Shown: one piece after another, positions 1 to 8,685 of the stretch
Numbering within the stretch: the stretch's first letter is position 1
Layout of the letters: every line of letters starts with the position of its first letter
DNA from: DATGFK01 sp040007395
GTDB lineage: Bacteria > Chloroflexota > Anaerolineae > Aggregatilineales > UBA2796
NCBI GenBank assembly: GCA_040007395.1
Contig: JBDTVG010000221.1
Location: 1 to 54,041 of the forward strand
Length of the DNA stretch: 54,041 nucleotides
Direction: 5' to 3'
The notes under the pieces: generated by a model
The model's input: the letters and a program-made list of their open reading frames with translations, nothing else
What the model was told of the DNA's origin: nothing
The model's database searches: none
Position numbers and translations under genes: made by a program

Positions 1-56
1 ATCCGGCATTTTCCTGCCCTGCAAGCCCTTTCCCTCCTACTGTCGGGTGACTAGAG

Positions 57-1160
57 TTGCGAGACAAAACCAAGCCAGAGACAATCATACCACTGAAGCC
101 CTCTCAGAGGCTGTATAGTAATGTGTACATGGCGCTGGTGCAACTGCTACCGAGGGAAGTCGATAGCCGCTTGACGAACATGGCGTTGCTGATGGTAGGG
201 ATATTCGGGTCACGCAGCGTGCAGACGGGACGGTTGGCAGCGAATCGTTGCGTATCAAGAAGCAGAGTATCGTGCGACGGATGGAGCGTTTTTTGGATAA
301 CGGAGCGGGGCGGGTCGCCGTTGGTGTGGGACAGCACGAAGGTGAGTGCCCATCATCGGTTACTGCTGGTGGGGATAGCCTATCGGCAGCGGGTGATACC
401 ACTGGCTTGGACATGGGTTCGCAGCAGCCGAGGCCATAGCCGAACGAGCCTGCAAATCGCGCTGTTGAGTTATGTCCATAGTCTGCTGCCCGCTGGCGTG
501 CGGGTCAGCCTAGTCGGTGACTGTGAATTCGGGCATAGGCCAGTGCTATGGAGTGTGCAAGGCTGGGGCTTGGATTATGTGCTGCGCCAAAGCGGACAGC
601 AGTTGGTCGGTGTCGAAAACGAGCCTGACTGGTTGCGCCTTGACGCGCTATTGCCTAACCGTGGCACTTGGCGCTTTGTAGGCGATGTCTGCCTGACCGC
701 ATCGGCGCAGGTCCTACCCATCTGCTGTTGGCCTAGGAGATCCGCTATCCTACGCCTTGGCTGTTGGCGACCAATTTGACCAAGCCCCGCCCAATCTTGC
801 GTCTATATCACCGCCGTATGTGGATTGAGGGAGACCTTTGGTGACCTCAAAGCCAATGGTTTTGACTTGGAACGCTCTGGCCTGTGCCATTTCCTCCGCC
901 TCTCATGCCTCACTCTGGCCGTTGCCCTGCTCTATGTCTGGTTTATCGCTTTCGGCGCGGATATTGTTCAGCGTAACCTGCATTCCGACATAGACCGTTC
1001 CAACCGCCGCGATCTCAGTCTATTTCGTATTGCTTGGTACTTCTTACAGCGAACTTTATTATTTGACCTGCCCTTTAACGTCTCGTTCTCGTCCTTCTTT
1101 GGCTCACTGTGCCTAACTTTCGTCCTTGTGGTTGGTAGGTGTCGGGTGCCTAGTGGCTAA
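57..1160 (+). pseudogene. IS4-type transposase, broken by several frameshifts
   Basis: Remnant of a DDE transposase. The reading frame starting near 57 (TTG) gives an N-terminal region of the kind found in IS4-family enzymes (VGIFGSRSVQTGRLA). It then slips to the frame around 248-330 (VRRMERFLDN) and returns for the central part (LLLVGIAYRQRVIPLAW, VSLVGDCEFGHRPVL). The C-terminal part is in another frame from about 812: RRMWIEE continues as ETFGDLKANGFDLE only if one G of the run at 829-831 is removed. At least three frame changes are needed, so the enzyme is dead unless sequencing errors are responsible. An identical 8-base string, gtcgggtg, occurs near both ends (42-49 and 1141-1148) in direct orientation. 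No inverted repeats were identified, and the left end may lie outside the window. Confidence 0.8.
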
Positions 1161-1162
1161 TA

Positions 1163-1300
1163 TTAGATCGTGAGTTTTTGACACGCATAAGCATAGATAC
1201 GTTGGACATAACACTCATAGAGAAAGGCAAATGCAGCGGGATCATCGCGAGCTTTCGCAATCAGTTGAGCCTCATCCAACTCGGATAGTTCGTGCCCCAT
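1163..1300 (-). pseudogene. ECF sigma factor, N-terminal remnant
   Basis: Read on the minus strand from ATG at 1300, this encodes 45 residues ending at TAA (1163-1165). The core, DEAQLIAKARDDPAAFAFLY followed by ECYVQRIYAYACQKL, has the pattern of sigma-70 region 2.1-2.2 in ECF factors (an acidic start, LI.KA..DP.AF..LY..Y..RIY.YA). The similarity stops exactly where the decayed transposase begins. Regions 2.3-2.4 (DNA melting and -10 recognition) and all of region 4 are missing. The open frame continues upstream of the ATG to about 1345 without a clear alternative start. It is best read as a regulatory gene truncated by the neighbouring transposon; the lost part is not visible in the window. 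Confidence 0.6.
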
Positions 1301-1409
1301 CCATAGTTCTCCGGTTGTCGTATCATGTAGATATAATGCACAAGTGGTGGAATTCTTTCAGGCAATAGAAAACTTTACGGACAACTGGCGAAGCAACAGA
1401 ATGTGTAAC

Positions 1410-1447
1410 AGCCCGATCTAAGTTGACTTGTTACAACTTAGCGGGCT
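1410..1447 (-). terminator. Candidate terminator hairpin of the ABC importer operon
   Basis: A 14-bp stem with a 2-nt bulge: AGCCCG/CGGGCT (1410-1415, 1442-1447) stacked on CTAAGTTG/CAACTTAG (1418-1425, 1434-1441), with an 8-nt loop. It lies about 90 bases beyond the last gene of the minus-strand importer operon. No U-tract follows on the minus strand, so intrinsic termination is uncertain. Nothing else was recognised between 1301 and 1538. Confidence 0.35.
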
Positions 1448-1538
1448 AGCTTCAGAGGAAGTGAATAGAAATCGAAGCTACTATGGACACACCAAGTGCC
1501 ATAGTACCAAATTCAAGATGGCTACTGCACTGCTTGCT

Positions 1539-2516
1539 CTACTTCTGCCCCTCCTGCTCAAAGATTGTACCAAGTGCAGCGGGCGGACGCGCACGCAGCA
1601 GAGTCCGAACCAGCGGATGCAATCGCGACGGTAGGATTTTGAGCAACCGATCCAGATAGGGGCCGCTGACTGCTAACAAAGTCACGATCATCAGCAGCCA
1701 AGGAATCGCGTTGAGCAGCGCAATCGGGATTCCATTGGCCTGCAAGCCGCTGGCTAGCGTGCGTAACCCCGCTACCAGATACACCCCGAAGGCTACCCGC
1801 ACCGGGTACCACCCGCCGAAGATCACAATCGCCAGCGCGATCCAGCCGTTGCCAATGATCGCCGAATCGTTCCAACCCGGTGCAATATTCAAAGTGTAGG
1901 TCGCGCCTGCCAGGCCGACCAATGCACCGCCCAACGCCGTATATAAATAGCGCAGACGGTTTACGTTGCCGCCGCGTGCAAAGGTAGTCGGGGGGCGTTC
2001 ACCCACACTCCGCAGGATCAGGCCGGGACGTGTCCGATAGATCCAGAACCACGCGAAAATAATCACCGCAAAACTCAGATAGGTAAATACATCCTGTTGG
2101 AACAGGATCGGCCCCGCGATAGGAATATCCCGCAGCAGCGGAATATCAAGATGTGGGGCGGGCAACCCCGCTTTGCCTCGATACGATGTCCCTAGAAAGA
2201 TTGCCAGATCGCGACACAGCAGAGTCAGGATAAAGCCAACCGCCACCTGACTCTGCTTCAGTTCGATACTGCTTGCTGCTACGATCAGCGCGATAGTGGC
2301 ACCCACGACAATCGCGGCGGCGGTGCCGAGAATTAGGCTTTGCGTATTGAAGGCAATTACAAAGCCTGCCAACCCAGCCAACATCAGTGAGCCGTCCAGC
2401 GACAGATTGACGACTCCAGCGCGTTCAGTGAACGTTTCCCCAGTAGCAGCTAGTATCAGTGGCGCACCACTCCGCACAATCCCCGCCAGCGTATTGATCA
2501 GTGTATCGTCAGCCAT
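1539..2516 (-). CDS. Nucleoside/simple-sugar ABC importer permease 2 (NupQ/YufQ type)
   Basis: Integral membrane permease of 325 residues. It belongs to the family that pairs with BMP-type binding proteins for nucleoside or simple-sugar uptake. The N-terminus, LAGIVRSGAPLILAATGETF followed by TERAGVVNLSLDGSLM, is the hallmark of this permease half. Many hydrophobic segments follow (roughly 8-10 spans). It is the last gene of a three-gene unit transcribed leftward: ATPase (3599-5062), permease 1 (2528-3595), then this gene after an 11-base gap. No BMP lipoprotein gene is adjacent, so the binding protein must be encoded elsewhere. Substrate assignment (nucleosides or related purine/pyrimidine compounds) rests on the family, not on the local sequence. 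Confidence 0.85.
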   Translation of the reverse strand: MADDTLINTLAGIVRSGAPLILAATGETFTERAGVVNLSLDGSLMLAGLAGFVIAFNTQSLILGTAAAIVVGATIALIVAASSIELKQSQVAVGFILTLLCRDLAIFLGTSYRGKAGLPAPHLDIPLLRDIPIAGPILFQQDVFTYLSFAVIIFAWFWIYRTRPGLILRSVGERPPTTFARGGNVNRLRYLYTALGGALVGLAGATYTLNIAPGWNDSAIIGNGWIALAIVIFGGWYPVRVAFGVYLVAGLRTLASGLQANGIPIALLNAIPWLLMIVTLLAVSGPYLDRLLKILPSRLHPLVRTLLRARPPAALGTIFEQEGQK

Positions 2517-2527
2517 CGGTTTACCTT

Positions 2528-3595
2528 TTAACTTTCTCTGGAGGTGCGGCTCAACCGAGTGCGGAACCCATTTGCTAGTAAAACGGCTAGCACCAACGCG
2601 CTCTGAAAAACGTTACCAAGCGAAGGATCGATGCCCAGATTTTGCAGCTTCAGCGTGCCAATGGGGATAATGGCGAAGAACAGCGCTACGAACGGAACCC
2701 ATGTCGGCAAAACATTGACTAGCAGCACAACAAGTACGCCGAGAAAGCCTAGCCCGCCCGAAATGTTAGGAACCAGTTTCCCGCGCGAAATTGGAGAAAT
2801 AACCAGCAGTGCGCCAGCCAGTCCTGCCAACATGCCGCACAGCGCCATCGAAAGCAGCATATTGCGCTCAGTCCGCACGCCAAGCATAAACGCCGAACGC
2901 GCATTGCGACCCATTGCCCGCAGTTGCAAGCCCCAATGTGTGCCACGCAGAATAAAGAACACCGCCAGAAAGCCAGTGGCAGCGATTGCCAACGCTGGGA
3001 GACTCAACGAGAGCGATGGGGTCAAGCGGGGCAGCAGCGCGGGAGCCTCGAAGGGTGCGGTCTGTGGGTAATTTCCGGCTTGCCAAGGGCCATTCAGCAG
3101 AAAAAGCAGAATGTTGCCTGCGATAAAGTTCAGTGCAACTCCGCCGAAGATCTCATTAACATTGCCGCGTGTCTTGAGAAGCGCCGCCAGCAATGCCCAT
3201 AACGCGCCGCCAAGCATCGCTAACGCCAATTCAGCTGGGATGGCCAGCCAACTGCTCGTATTGACCGTGACTAGTCGTGCGATGCCCGTCGCAAAGATCG
3301 CACCCATCGCGACCTGCCCTTCGATCCCGATATTCCATAAGCCAGCGGTGAAGGTTAACAGCAAACCACTGGAACACAACAGCACAGGCAGGGCAATCAT
3401 CAGCACATCGGAACGGCGTTGGTCAGTACCTAACGCGCCATCAATAAATTGGAGGACTGCCGTCACCGGATCTTTGTTGATGGCGAGTAAGATCAATGCC
3501 AACGCGACCACCACGATGAGCAGCGCAGGGCCAAGCGTAACCGCTAGCCGTATCAGTCCTGTAAATCTGTTATCCGAACGGCGTACCACATCCAT
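2528..3595 (-). CDS. Nucleoside/simple-sugar ABC importer permease 1 (NupP/YufP type)
   Basis: Integral membrane permease of 355 residues, the partner of the permease encoded at 1539-2516. The segment LLTFTAGLWNIGIEGQVAMG is diagnostic of the BMP-linked permease family. The later segment WGLQLRAMGRNARSAFMLGV corresponds to the cytoplasmic coupling helix that contacts the ATPase. About ten hydrophobic spans are apparent, starting near residue 18. The ATG at 3595 lies three bases after the stop of the ATPase gene, so the two are almost certainly translationally coupled. Both permeases are full length for the family and show no break. Confidence 0.87.
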   Translation of the reverse strand: MDVVRRSDNRFTGLIRLAVTLGPALLIVVVALALILLAINKDPVTAVLQFIDGALGTDQRRSDVLMIALPVLLCSSGLLLTFTAGLWNIGIEGQVAMGAIFATGIARLVTVNTSSWLAIPAELALAMLGGALWALLAALLKTRGNVNEIFGGVALNFIAGNILLFLLNGPWQAGNYPQTAPFEAPALLPRLTPSLSLSLPALAIAATGFLAVFFILRGTHWGLQLRAMGRNARSAFMLGVRTERNMLLSMALCGMLAGLAGALLVISPISRGKLVPNISGGLGFLGVLVVLLVNVLPTWVPFVALFFAIIPIGTLKLQNLGIDPSLGNVFQSALVLAVLLANGFRTRLSRTSRES

Positions 3596-3598
3596 AAA

Positions 3599-5062
3599 TT
3601 ATTTGCCCCCGATCATCTGCCCAAGTTCAGTGAGTGAGGTTTGCGATGGATCGTTTAACATCCGCGCTTTGCCCCCGAAAAACACGATGATTCGATCACT
3701 ATATTCGACAATTTCATCCAGATCCGGCGATGTAAACAGGATCGCGGTTCCGGTTGCGCGGCGTTCGAGTAACTGCTGCCACACCCATCGAGCGCTCTCA
3801 ACATCGAGGCCGCGTGTCGGGTTTTCGAGCAGCAGCAGCTTGAGAGTCGAGGGCAGCAGTGAAAGTAGGGTGCGCTGCTGGTTGCCGCCTGAAAGTGTCT
3901 CGATCTGACTGTCGGGTTGCCCTCGAATACTGTAGTGGGCAATGCGGGCTTTGGTTTCTTGCGTCGCGGTTTTCCAGTTGACGCGCCGTCCGGCTGGCGA
4001 CGTTAACGCGACATGCTCGGTTAACGTTAGCCCCGTCACAAGCCCTTCTTCGAGCCGTCCGGCAGGTGCATAGGCGACCCCCAACTGCGCCCGGTCATGG
4101 TAATTCCAACGGGTCACATCCGTATCCGCAAGGCGGATCTCGCCTGCGGTGCCAAATTGCAATCCGGCGCAGGCTCGCAGAAAAGCATTTTGTCCACTGC
4201 CATCTAAGCCCGCCATCCCGATTACCTCACCCGCTTCAACCTCAAGGCTGATGTCTACCAATGCGACGCGGCTATCGGGAACAGTTAAAGCCTTAACATG
4301 TAGAACCTTCGTTTGTGCCTGACGCTCAAATGGCTGACGTGGGGTACGATCCAGTGCCTTGCCGAACATCAACGTCACCAATTGATCGGTAGGATAGGGC
4401 ATCATCACTTGCCCAACAACCTGTCCCTGCCGCAGCACGACCACTTCATCGCACAGGACTTCGACATCTTCCAGCTTGTGCGACACAAGGATCACCGTCA
4501 GGCCGCCCGTGTGTGCAAGCCGCTGCAACGAGCCAAATAGTGCAGCTTTTTGATCGGCGGAAATACCCGTTGTCGGTTCGTCCAGAATCAACACCTGTGC
4601 GCCTCGGCTCAACAATCGCACAATCTCAAGCTGCTGTCGCTCTCCGATGGTTAAACCATCTACATAGGCATCTGGTCGGAGCGTAAAGCCAAAGCGTTCG
4701 GCAAAGGCAATTAGTGTTTCGCGGGCGGCCTTGCGTCTGGGCAGCAGCCCGCCGGGTTCGCCCAGCATAAAATTTTCGAGAACGGTCAGGCTTGGTACGT
4801 CAAGCGGGTCTTGGTGCAGCATCCCGATACCAAAGTTCAGCGCGTCGGCAGGTGTGCTAAAGGACACAGGGGTGCCATCTAGCAAAATGCGCCCGGAGTC
4901 CGGTGGTTGGTAGCCGGATAGGATTTTCATGAGCGTACTTTTGCCTGCACCGTTTTCGCCCAGAATGGCGTATATCCGCCCGCCTTCGAGCGTCATCGAT
5001 ATGGCGTTATTGGCTCGCAGTTTGCCGAAAATCTTAGTGATCTGATCTAATTCAACACGCAT
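3599..5062 (-). CDS. Nucleoside/simple-sugar ABC importer ATPase, two nucleotide-binding domains (NupO/YufO type)
   Basis: Cytoplasmic ATPase of 487 residues with two fused nucleotide-binding domains, as in ribose/nucleoside importers. Domain 1 has a normal Walker A (GENGAGKST, residues 35-43), a signature-like LTIGERQQLE and Walker B VLILDEPTTG. In domain 2 the P-loop position reads GLDGSGQNAF without the Lys-Ser/Thr, the signature is LSGGNQQR, and the Walker B-like segment is LLLLENPTRGLD. This asymmetry, with one catalytic and one degenerate site, is usual for the family and is not decay. It is the first gene of the leftward operon; the promoter should lie in the 123-base divergent gap before 5186. 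Confidence 0.88.
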   Translation of the reverse strand: MRVELDQITKIFGKLRANNAISMTLEGGRIYAILGENGAGKSTLMKILSGYQPPDSGRILLDGTPVSFSTPADALNFGIGMLHQDPLDVPSLTVLENFMLGEPGGLLPRRKAARETLIAFAERFGFTLRPDAYVDGLTIGERQQLEIVRLLSRGAQVLILDEPTTGISADQKAALFGSLQRLAHTGGLTVILVSHKLEDVEVLCDEVVVLRQGQVVGQVMMPYPTDQLVTLMFGKALDRTPRQPFERQAQTKVLHVKALTVPDSRVALVDISLEVEAGEVIGMAGLDGSGQNAFLRACAGLQFGTAGEIRLADTDVTRWNYHDRAQLGVAYAPAGRLEEGLVTGLTLTEHVALTSPAGRRVNWKTATQETKARIAHYSIRGQPDSQIETLSGGNQQRTLLSLLPSTLKLLLLENPTRGLDVESARWVWQQLLERRATGTAILFTSPDLDEIVEYSDRIIVFFGGKARMLNDPSQTSLTELGQMIGGK

Positions 5063-5185
5063 CGGAGTTATCCACAGGTTTGTTATCTAGGCTTATTGCC
5101 GCGCAACTATACAACAAAAGGGCTAACCCGCAACCGTGAAATATGACAGACGACGTAACAGACGATGGGATGAGGTAAAATCAAG

Positions 5186-6232
5186 TTGCTGGCAGAATTA
5201 GCAGTTCTTAACAAAGTACAATCCATGACACTTGGTCATATTATCCAAACCATGTTCGAGAGTAAAGCCTTGCGCGGCAATCGTCTTGGCGATCCGCATG
5301 TACGTCCGCTGTCGGTTTATCTGCCGCCCGACTACGATCAAGATCCAGCGCGGCGCTATCCGGTGATTCTGATGCTGGCTAGTCATGGCAACACGGCGCA
5401 ATCGCTACTCAATTGGAAAGCGTGGGGCGAAAGCCTTGATCAGCAGGTGGATCGACTGATTACATCAGGGGCTTGCCCGCCGCACATTATGATTATCCCC
5501 GACACTTGGACACGACTCGGCGGGTCGCTGCACCTGAACAGTCCCGCAATTGGCAACTACGCCGATTACCTGCTTGACGAGCTTGTGCCGTTTGTCGATG
5601 CGACCTATCGCACGCTTGCCGATGGCAGCCATCGGGGAATTATGGGTCGCAGCAGCGGCGGCTATGGGGCGATCTATCATGCCATGACACGCCCCGGTAT
5701 GTTCAACGCAGTCGCTGACCATAGTGGCGACTCGTATTTCGAGTACATGGCGTTGCCGCAGATCGCGCAGTTGCATATGAATCTAGCGCGTTACGGCGGT
5801 CTGGATGGCTTCATGGAAGATACAAAGCTCAATACGCCCAAGAATCAGGCGTTCTATGATACGATTTCCATTGTCACATGGGCGGCAACCTTTGCAACAA
5901 ACCCTGATGCGCCGCACGGCTTCGACCTGCCGATAGACTTGCAAACAGGCGCGCTTCGCGAGGATGTCTGGCAGCGCTGTCTGCAATTTGATCCGGTGCG
6001 ATTGGTTACACAGCCGGCCCATGCCGAGGCATTGCGGAACGTTAAGGAACTGTTCATCGACTGCGGGCAGTTCGACGAATACAATCTACAAGTTGGCGCA
6101 CGCCTGTTGAGCCAGCAATTACAAAATTTGTCCGTGTCTCACACTTACCAAGAATATCCCGGTGGACACCGAGGAACACACTATCGCTATGACGTTTCGT
6201 TGCCGCGACTGGTACACGCTTTAGTAGATTAA
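5186..6232 (+). CDS. Esterase D / enterochelin-esterase-like alpha/beta hydrolase
   Basis: Putative serine esterase of 348 residues. The order of features fits the esterase family: RPLSVYLPPDYDQDPARRYP (entry strand), the nucleophile elbow GRSSGG with Ser156, an acidic-residue region DCGQFDEYN, and the His region PGGHRGTHYR near the C-terminus. No signal peptide is apparent, so it is probably cytoplasmic. The TTG at 5186 is chosen because GAGG lies about ten bases upstream; an ATG at 5225 would remove 13 residues but has no visible ribosome site. The gene is divergent from the ABC importer and 66 bases before the LysM protein. The physiological ester is unknown. Confidence 0.75.
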   Translation: MLAELAVLNKVQSMTLGHIIQTMFESKALRGNRLGDPHVRPLSVYLPPDYDQDPARRYPVILMLASHGNTAQSLLNWKAWGESLDQQVDRLITSGACPPHIMIIPDTWTRLGGSLHLNSPAIGNYADYLLDELVPFVDATYRTLADGSHRGIMGRSSGGYGAIYHAMTRPGMFNAVADHSGDSYFEYMALPQIAQLHMNLARYGGLDGFMEDTKLNTPKNQAFYDTISIVTWAATFATNPDAPHGFDLPIDLQTGALREDVWQRCLQFDPVRLVTQPAHAEALRNVKELFIDCGQFDEYNLQVGARLLSQQLQNLSVSHTYQEYPGGHRGTHYRYDVSLPRLVHALVD

Positions 6233-6298
6233 AGGGATTATTGTTACGGTGAAAGATTTACAGGTAAATCCTAGACTCCGCCAGATGACTAACCCAGT

Positions 6299-7888
6299 AT
6301 GATACGTAAGCGTATACCGCGACTGCTACCTGTATTGTGGCTGACGCTATGTTTAGCGCTCAGTGCATTGGCCTGTTCACAGAGCAGCGGGCCAGTGATC
6401 TATGTCACAGCGACAGTATCGACAGCCGTTCCGAGTGGCGAAGCACCGCTGCCTAATCCGTTCCGACCTACACCAACCCCCAGCGGTCCAACTGCTACGC
6501 CAATCCAGCCAACGCCAAACCCGACTTATCCACCATCATCGCTGACCAGCACCTACACCGTACAGGCGGGCGATACCCTAGATACCATCGCCCAAAGCTA
6601 CGGCATTAGCATCGATCAGATTCTTTCGCTGAATTCTAGTTTGAACATTACTACGCCGATCTTTGTTGGGCAAGTGCTGACTATGCCCAATCGCCCCTCA
6701 AAGACGACGCTGAACTTCAAGATTATCCCAGATAGCGAATTGATAAACTCACCTGCCGCCAGTAAATTCGACCTATTTTCATATATCAAATTTCAACCGG
6801 GGTTTATCCGTGTCTACTCCGAGGATGTTTACGGACGCTCGTTAAGCGGAACTGAGATTGTCCAATTTGTCTCACTCAGTACCAGTATCAATCCACGTTT
6901 GCTGCTGGCGCTGCTCGAATATAAGGGCGGTTGGGTCAGCAATCCCGTCCCCGACTCGGACGCGATGACCTATCCGATGGGGCTGAAAAAGACTGATCAG
7001 CAAGGCTTGTTCAAGCAGTTATTTTGGGCTGCCAACGAGTTGAATTCGGGCTACTATGGCTGGAAATACCGGGGCATAACCTCGTTGAAATTTAGCGATC
7101 AGTCACGACTGGCCTTTGCGCCTGAACTCAACCCCGCTACGGTAGCAGTGCAATATCTACTGAGCGAAAGTGCGGATCGCAACACTTGGCAGGAACAGAT
7201 CAAACCATCAGGTTTCTTTACGACCTATATGGCGATGTTTGGTGATCCGTTTCTCCATGCAATTGAGCCGCTAGTCCCGACAGATATTAAACAGCCGGAG
7301 TTTCAGCTTCCTTTTCCACCGGGCGAAACATGGTATTTTACGGGGGGGCCACACGGCGGCTGGGATGCGAACAGCGGTTGGGCTGGAGTCGATTTCGCAC
7401 CACCCAAGCCCCCCGACGATCTAGTCGCCGCGCAAGGCAACTGTTACATCTCGCCTAGCTATGCACTGGCAATCGTCGGTGGCTTAGTCACCCGCAGCGG
7501 CGATGGCGCAGTGGTCATTGATGTTGACATGGACGGTGATGAACGTACCGGCTGGACAGTGCTGTACTTGCACATCGCCGATCAGGATCGCATCAAGGCG
7601 GGAACAGTCGTCAAACCGGGGACACCCATAGGGCATCCATCGTGTCAGGGGTTCTATCTCAACGCGGTAGCGACGCATCTGCACATTGCGCGGCGATATA
7701 ATGGCGAGTGGATCGCCGTCGATTGTTGGGCGTGTGCGCCGAGTGTCGCAACCCCGCCGTTGGTCATGGGCGGCTGGACTTTCAAAGGCTACGCGAACCA
7801 AATTTATCAGGGGTGGATGGAAAAAGATGGACAGATCAGACGGGCCGAACAGGGTCGCGATAATCCCGATAATCAGGTGAGTTCATAA
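6299..7888 (+). CDS. Lipoprotein with LysM and M23-type peptidase domains
   Basis: Exported protein of 529 residues. A signal peptide ends in the lipobox LSALAC (Cys26). A Thr/Pro-rich stalk (about 56-80) precedes a LysM peptidoglycan-binding domain (about 85-130, YTVQAGDTLDTIAQSYGIS). The C-terminal part (about 345-480) resembles LytM/M23 metallopeptidases: GGPHGGW, GVDFAPP, VLYLHIAD and THLHIARR supply the His and Asp residues expected for zinc binding. The middle region (about 150-340) was not assigned. The likely role is cell-wall binding and remodelling at the outer surface. The stop lies two bases before the next ORF, so it is probably co-transcribed with the SH3b protein. No truncation is visible. 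Confidence 0.82.
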   Translation: MIRKRIPRLLPVLWLTLCLALSALACSQSSGPVIYVTATVSTAVPSGEAPLPNPFRPTPTPSGPTATPIQPTPNPTYPPSSLTSTYTVQAGDTLDTIAQSYGISIDQILSLNSSLNITTPIFVGQVLTMPNRPSKTTLNFKIIPDSELINSPAASKFDLFSYIKFQPGFIRVYSEDVYGRSLSGTEIVQFVSLSTSINPRLLLALLEYKGGWVSNPVPDSDAMTYPMGLKKTDQQGLFKQLFWAANELNSGYYGWKYRGITSLKFSDQSRLAFAPELNPATVAVQYLLSESADRNTWQEQIKPSGFFTTYMAMFGDPFLHAIEPLVPTDIKQPEFQLPFPPGETWYFTGGPHGGWDANSGWAGVDFAPPKPPDDLVAAQGNCYISPSYALAIVGGLVTRSGDGAVVIDVDMDGDERTGWTVLYLHIADQDRIKAGTVVKPGTPIGHPSCQGFYLNAVATHLHIARRYNGEWIAVDCWACAPSVATPPLVMGGWTFKGYANQIYQGWMEKDGQIRRAEQGRDNPDNQVSS

Positions 7889-7890
7889 AT

Positions 7891-8685
7891 TTGCACATGA
7901 ATATACAAGCTAATTTATCAAGGCAAAGGCAAAATAGACTGCTCATCGCGGGACTAGCACTATTAACGTTGCTACTCTTGGCGCTGTTGAATATTGTACA
8001 GGCTCAGGCGCAAGGCCCAACGGCGGTACCACTCTCGTTGCCAACCTTAACACCGAGTGAGGTTAAGGTCGATACGCCAACCCCCACTATTGAAGCGGCG
8101 ACTAACGCGCCCAGTGCCGCTCGGATTGAAGCACAAAGCAAAGATGTCGGGGCGAATGTGCGAGCCGCGCCCAACACCGATTCGGAAATACTCGGTACGA
8201 TTTTCCCCGGCAAGTTTTACTCCGTCACTGGTCGTTATGGCAAGTGGGTGCAAATCGTGTTTGATAAGCTAGCCAGCGGACGAGGCTGGGTTTTTAGCGA
8301 CATCGTAAATATTACGGGTCTCACTTTCAACCAGATTCCAGAGATCGACCCCAATGCAGTACCTACCGCGAATCTGGATGCTGCCAATTCGCAAAAAACG
8401 GAAATCGCCATTACGCAAACACCCGGCGCACCGGAAACTGCGACTGCGCTCAGAGCCTCGGTAACGGGGGTTGTATCCACACCGGGATCAGGTGATAGTA
8501 CTCAGGAAGCCGCACCCGTCGAGCCGCTGGTCACTTTCACATTTCCGCCGCCTGTGGTCGAAGCTACACTAGGGTCACATACCGCAGCAATCAATCAGGG
8601 CGGCATCCCGCCGATCATGCCGATCTTGGTGCTTGGCGGCCTCGGCATTCTGGGGCTGTTTGTCAGTGCGCTACGGCGTTTGTGA
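7891..8685 (+). CDS. Surface protein with a bacterial SH3 (SH3b) domain and C-terminal membrane anchor
   Basis: Exported protein of 264 residues (262 if the ATG at 7897 is used; the TTG at 7891 has GGTGAG nine bases upstream). An N-terminal hydrophobic segment (about 18-40) is followed by a Thr/Pro-rich stretch and an SH3b domain (about 83-142: GANVRAAPNTDSEILGTI, YGKWVQIVF, GWVFSDIV). A long low-complexity region follows, then a C-terminal hydrophobic span ending in RRL. SH3b domains usually bind cell-wall material; here the protein would be tethered at both ends. It follows the LysM/M23 lipoprotein directly, suggesting a shared wall-related role. Its last 15 bases overlap the end of the convergent gene at 8671-9687. 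Confidence 0.75.
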   Translation: MHMNIQANLSRQRQNRLLIAGLALLTLLLLALLNIVQAQAQGPTAVPLSLPTLTPSEVKVDTPTPTIEAATNAPSAARIEAQSKDVGANVRAAPNTDSEILGTIFPGKFYSVTGRYGKWVQIVFDKLASGRGWVFSDIVNITGLTFNQIPEIDPNAVPTANLDAANSQKTEIAITQTPGAPETATALRASVTGVVSTPGSGDSTQEAAPVEPLVTFTFPPPVVEATLGSHTAAINQGGIPPIMPILVLGGLGILGLFVSALRRL

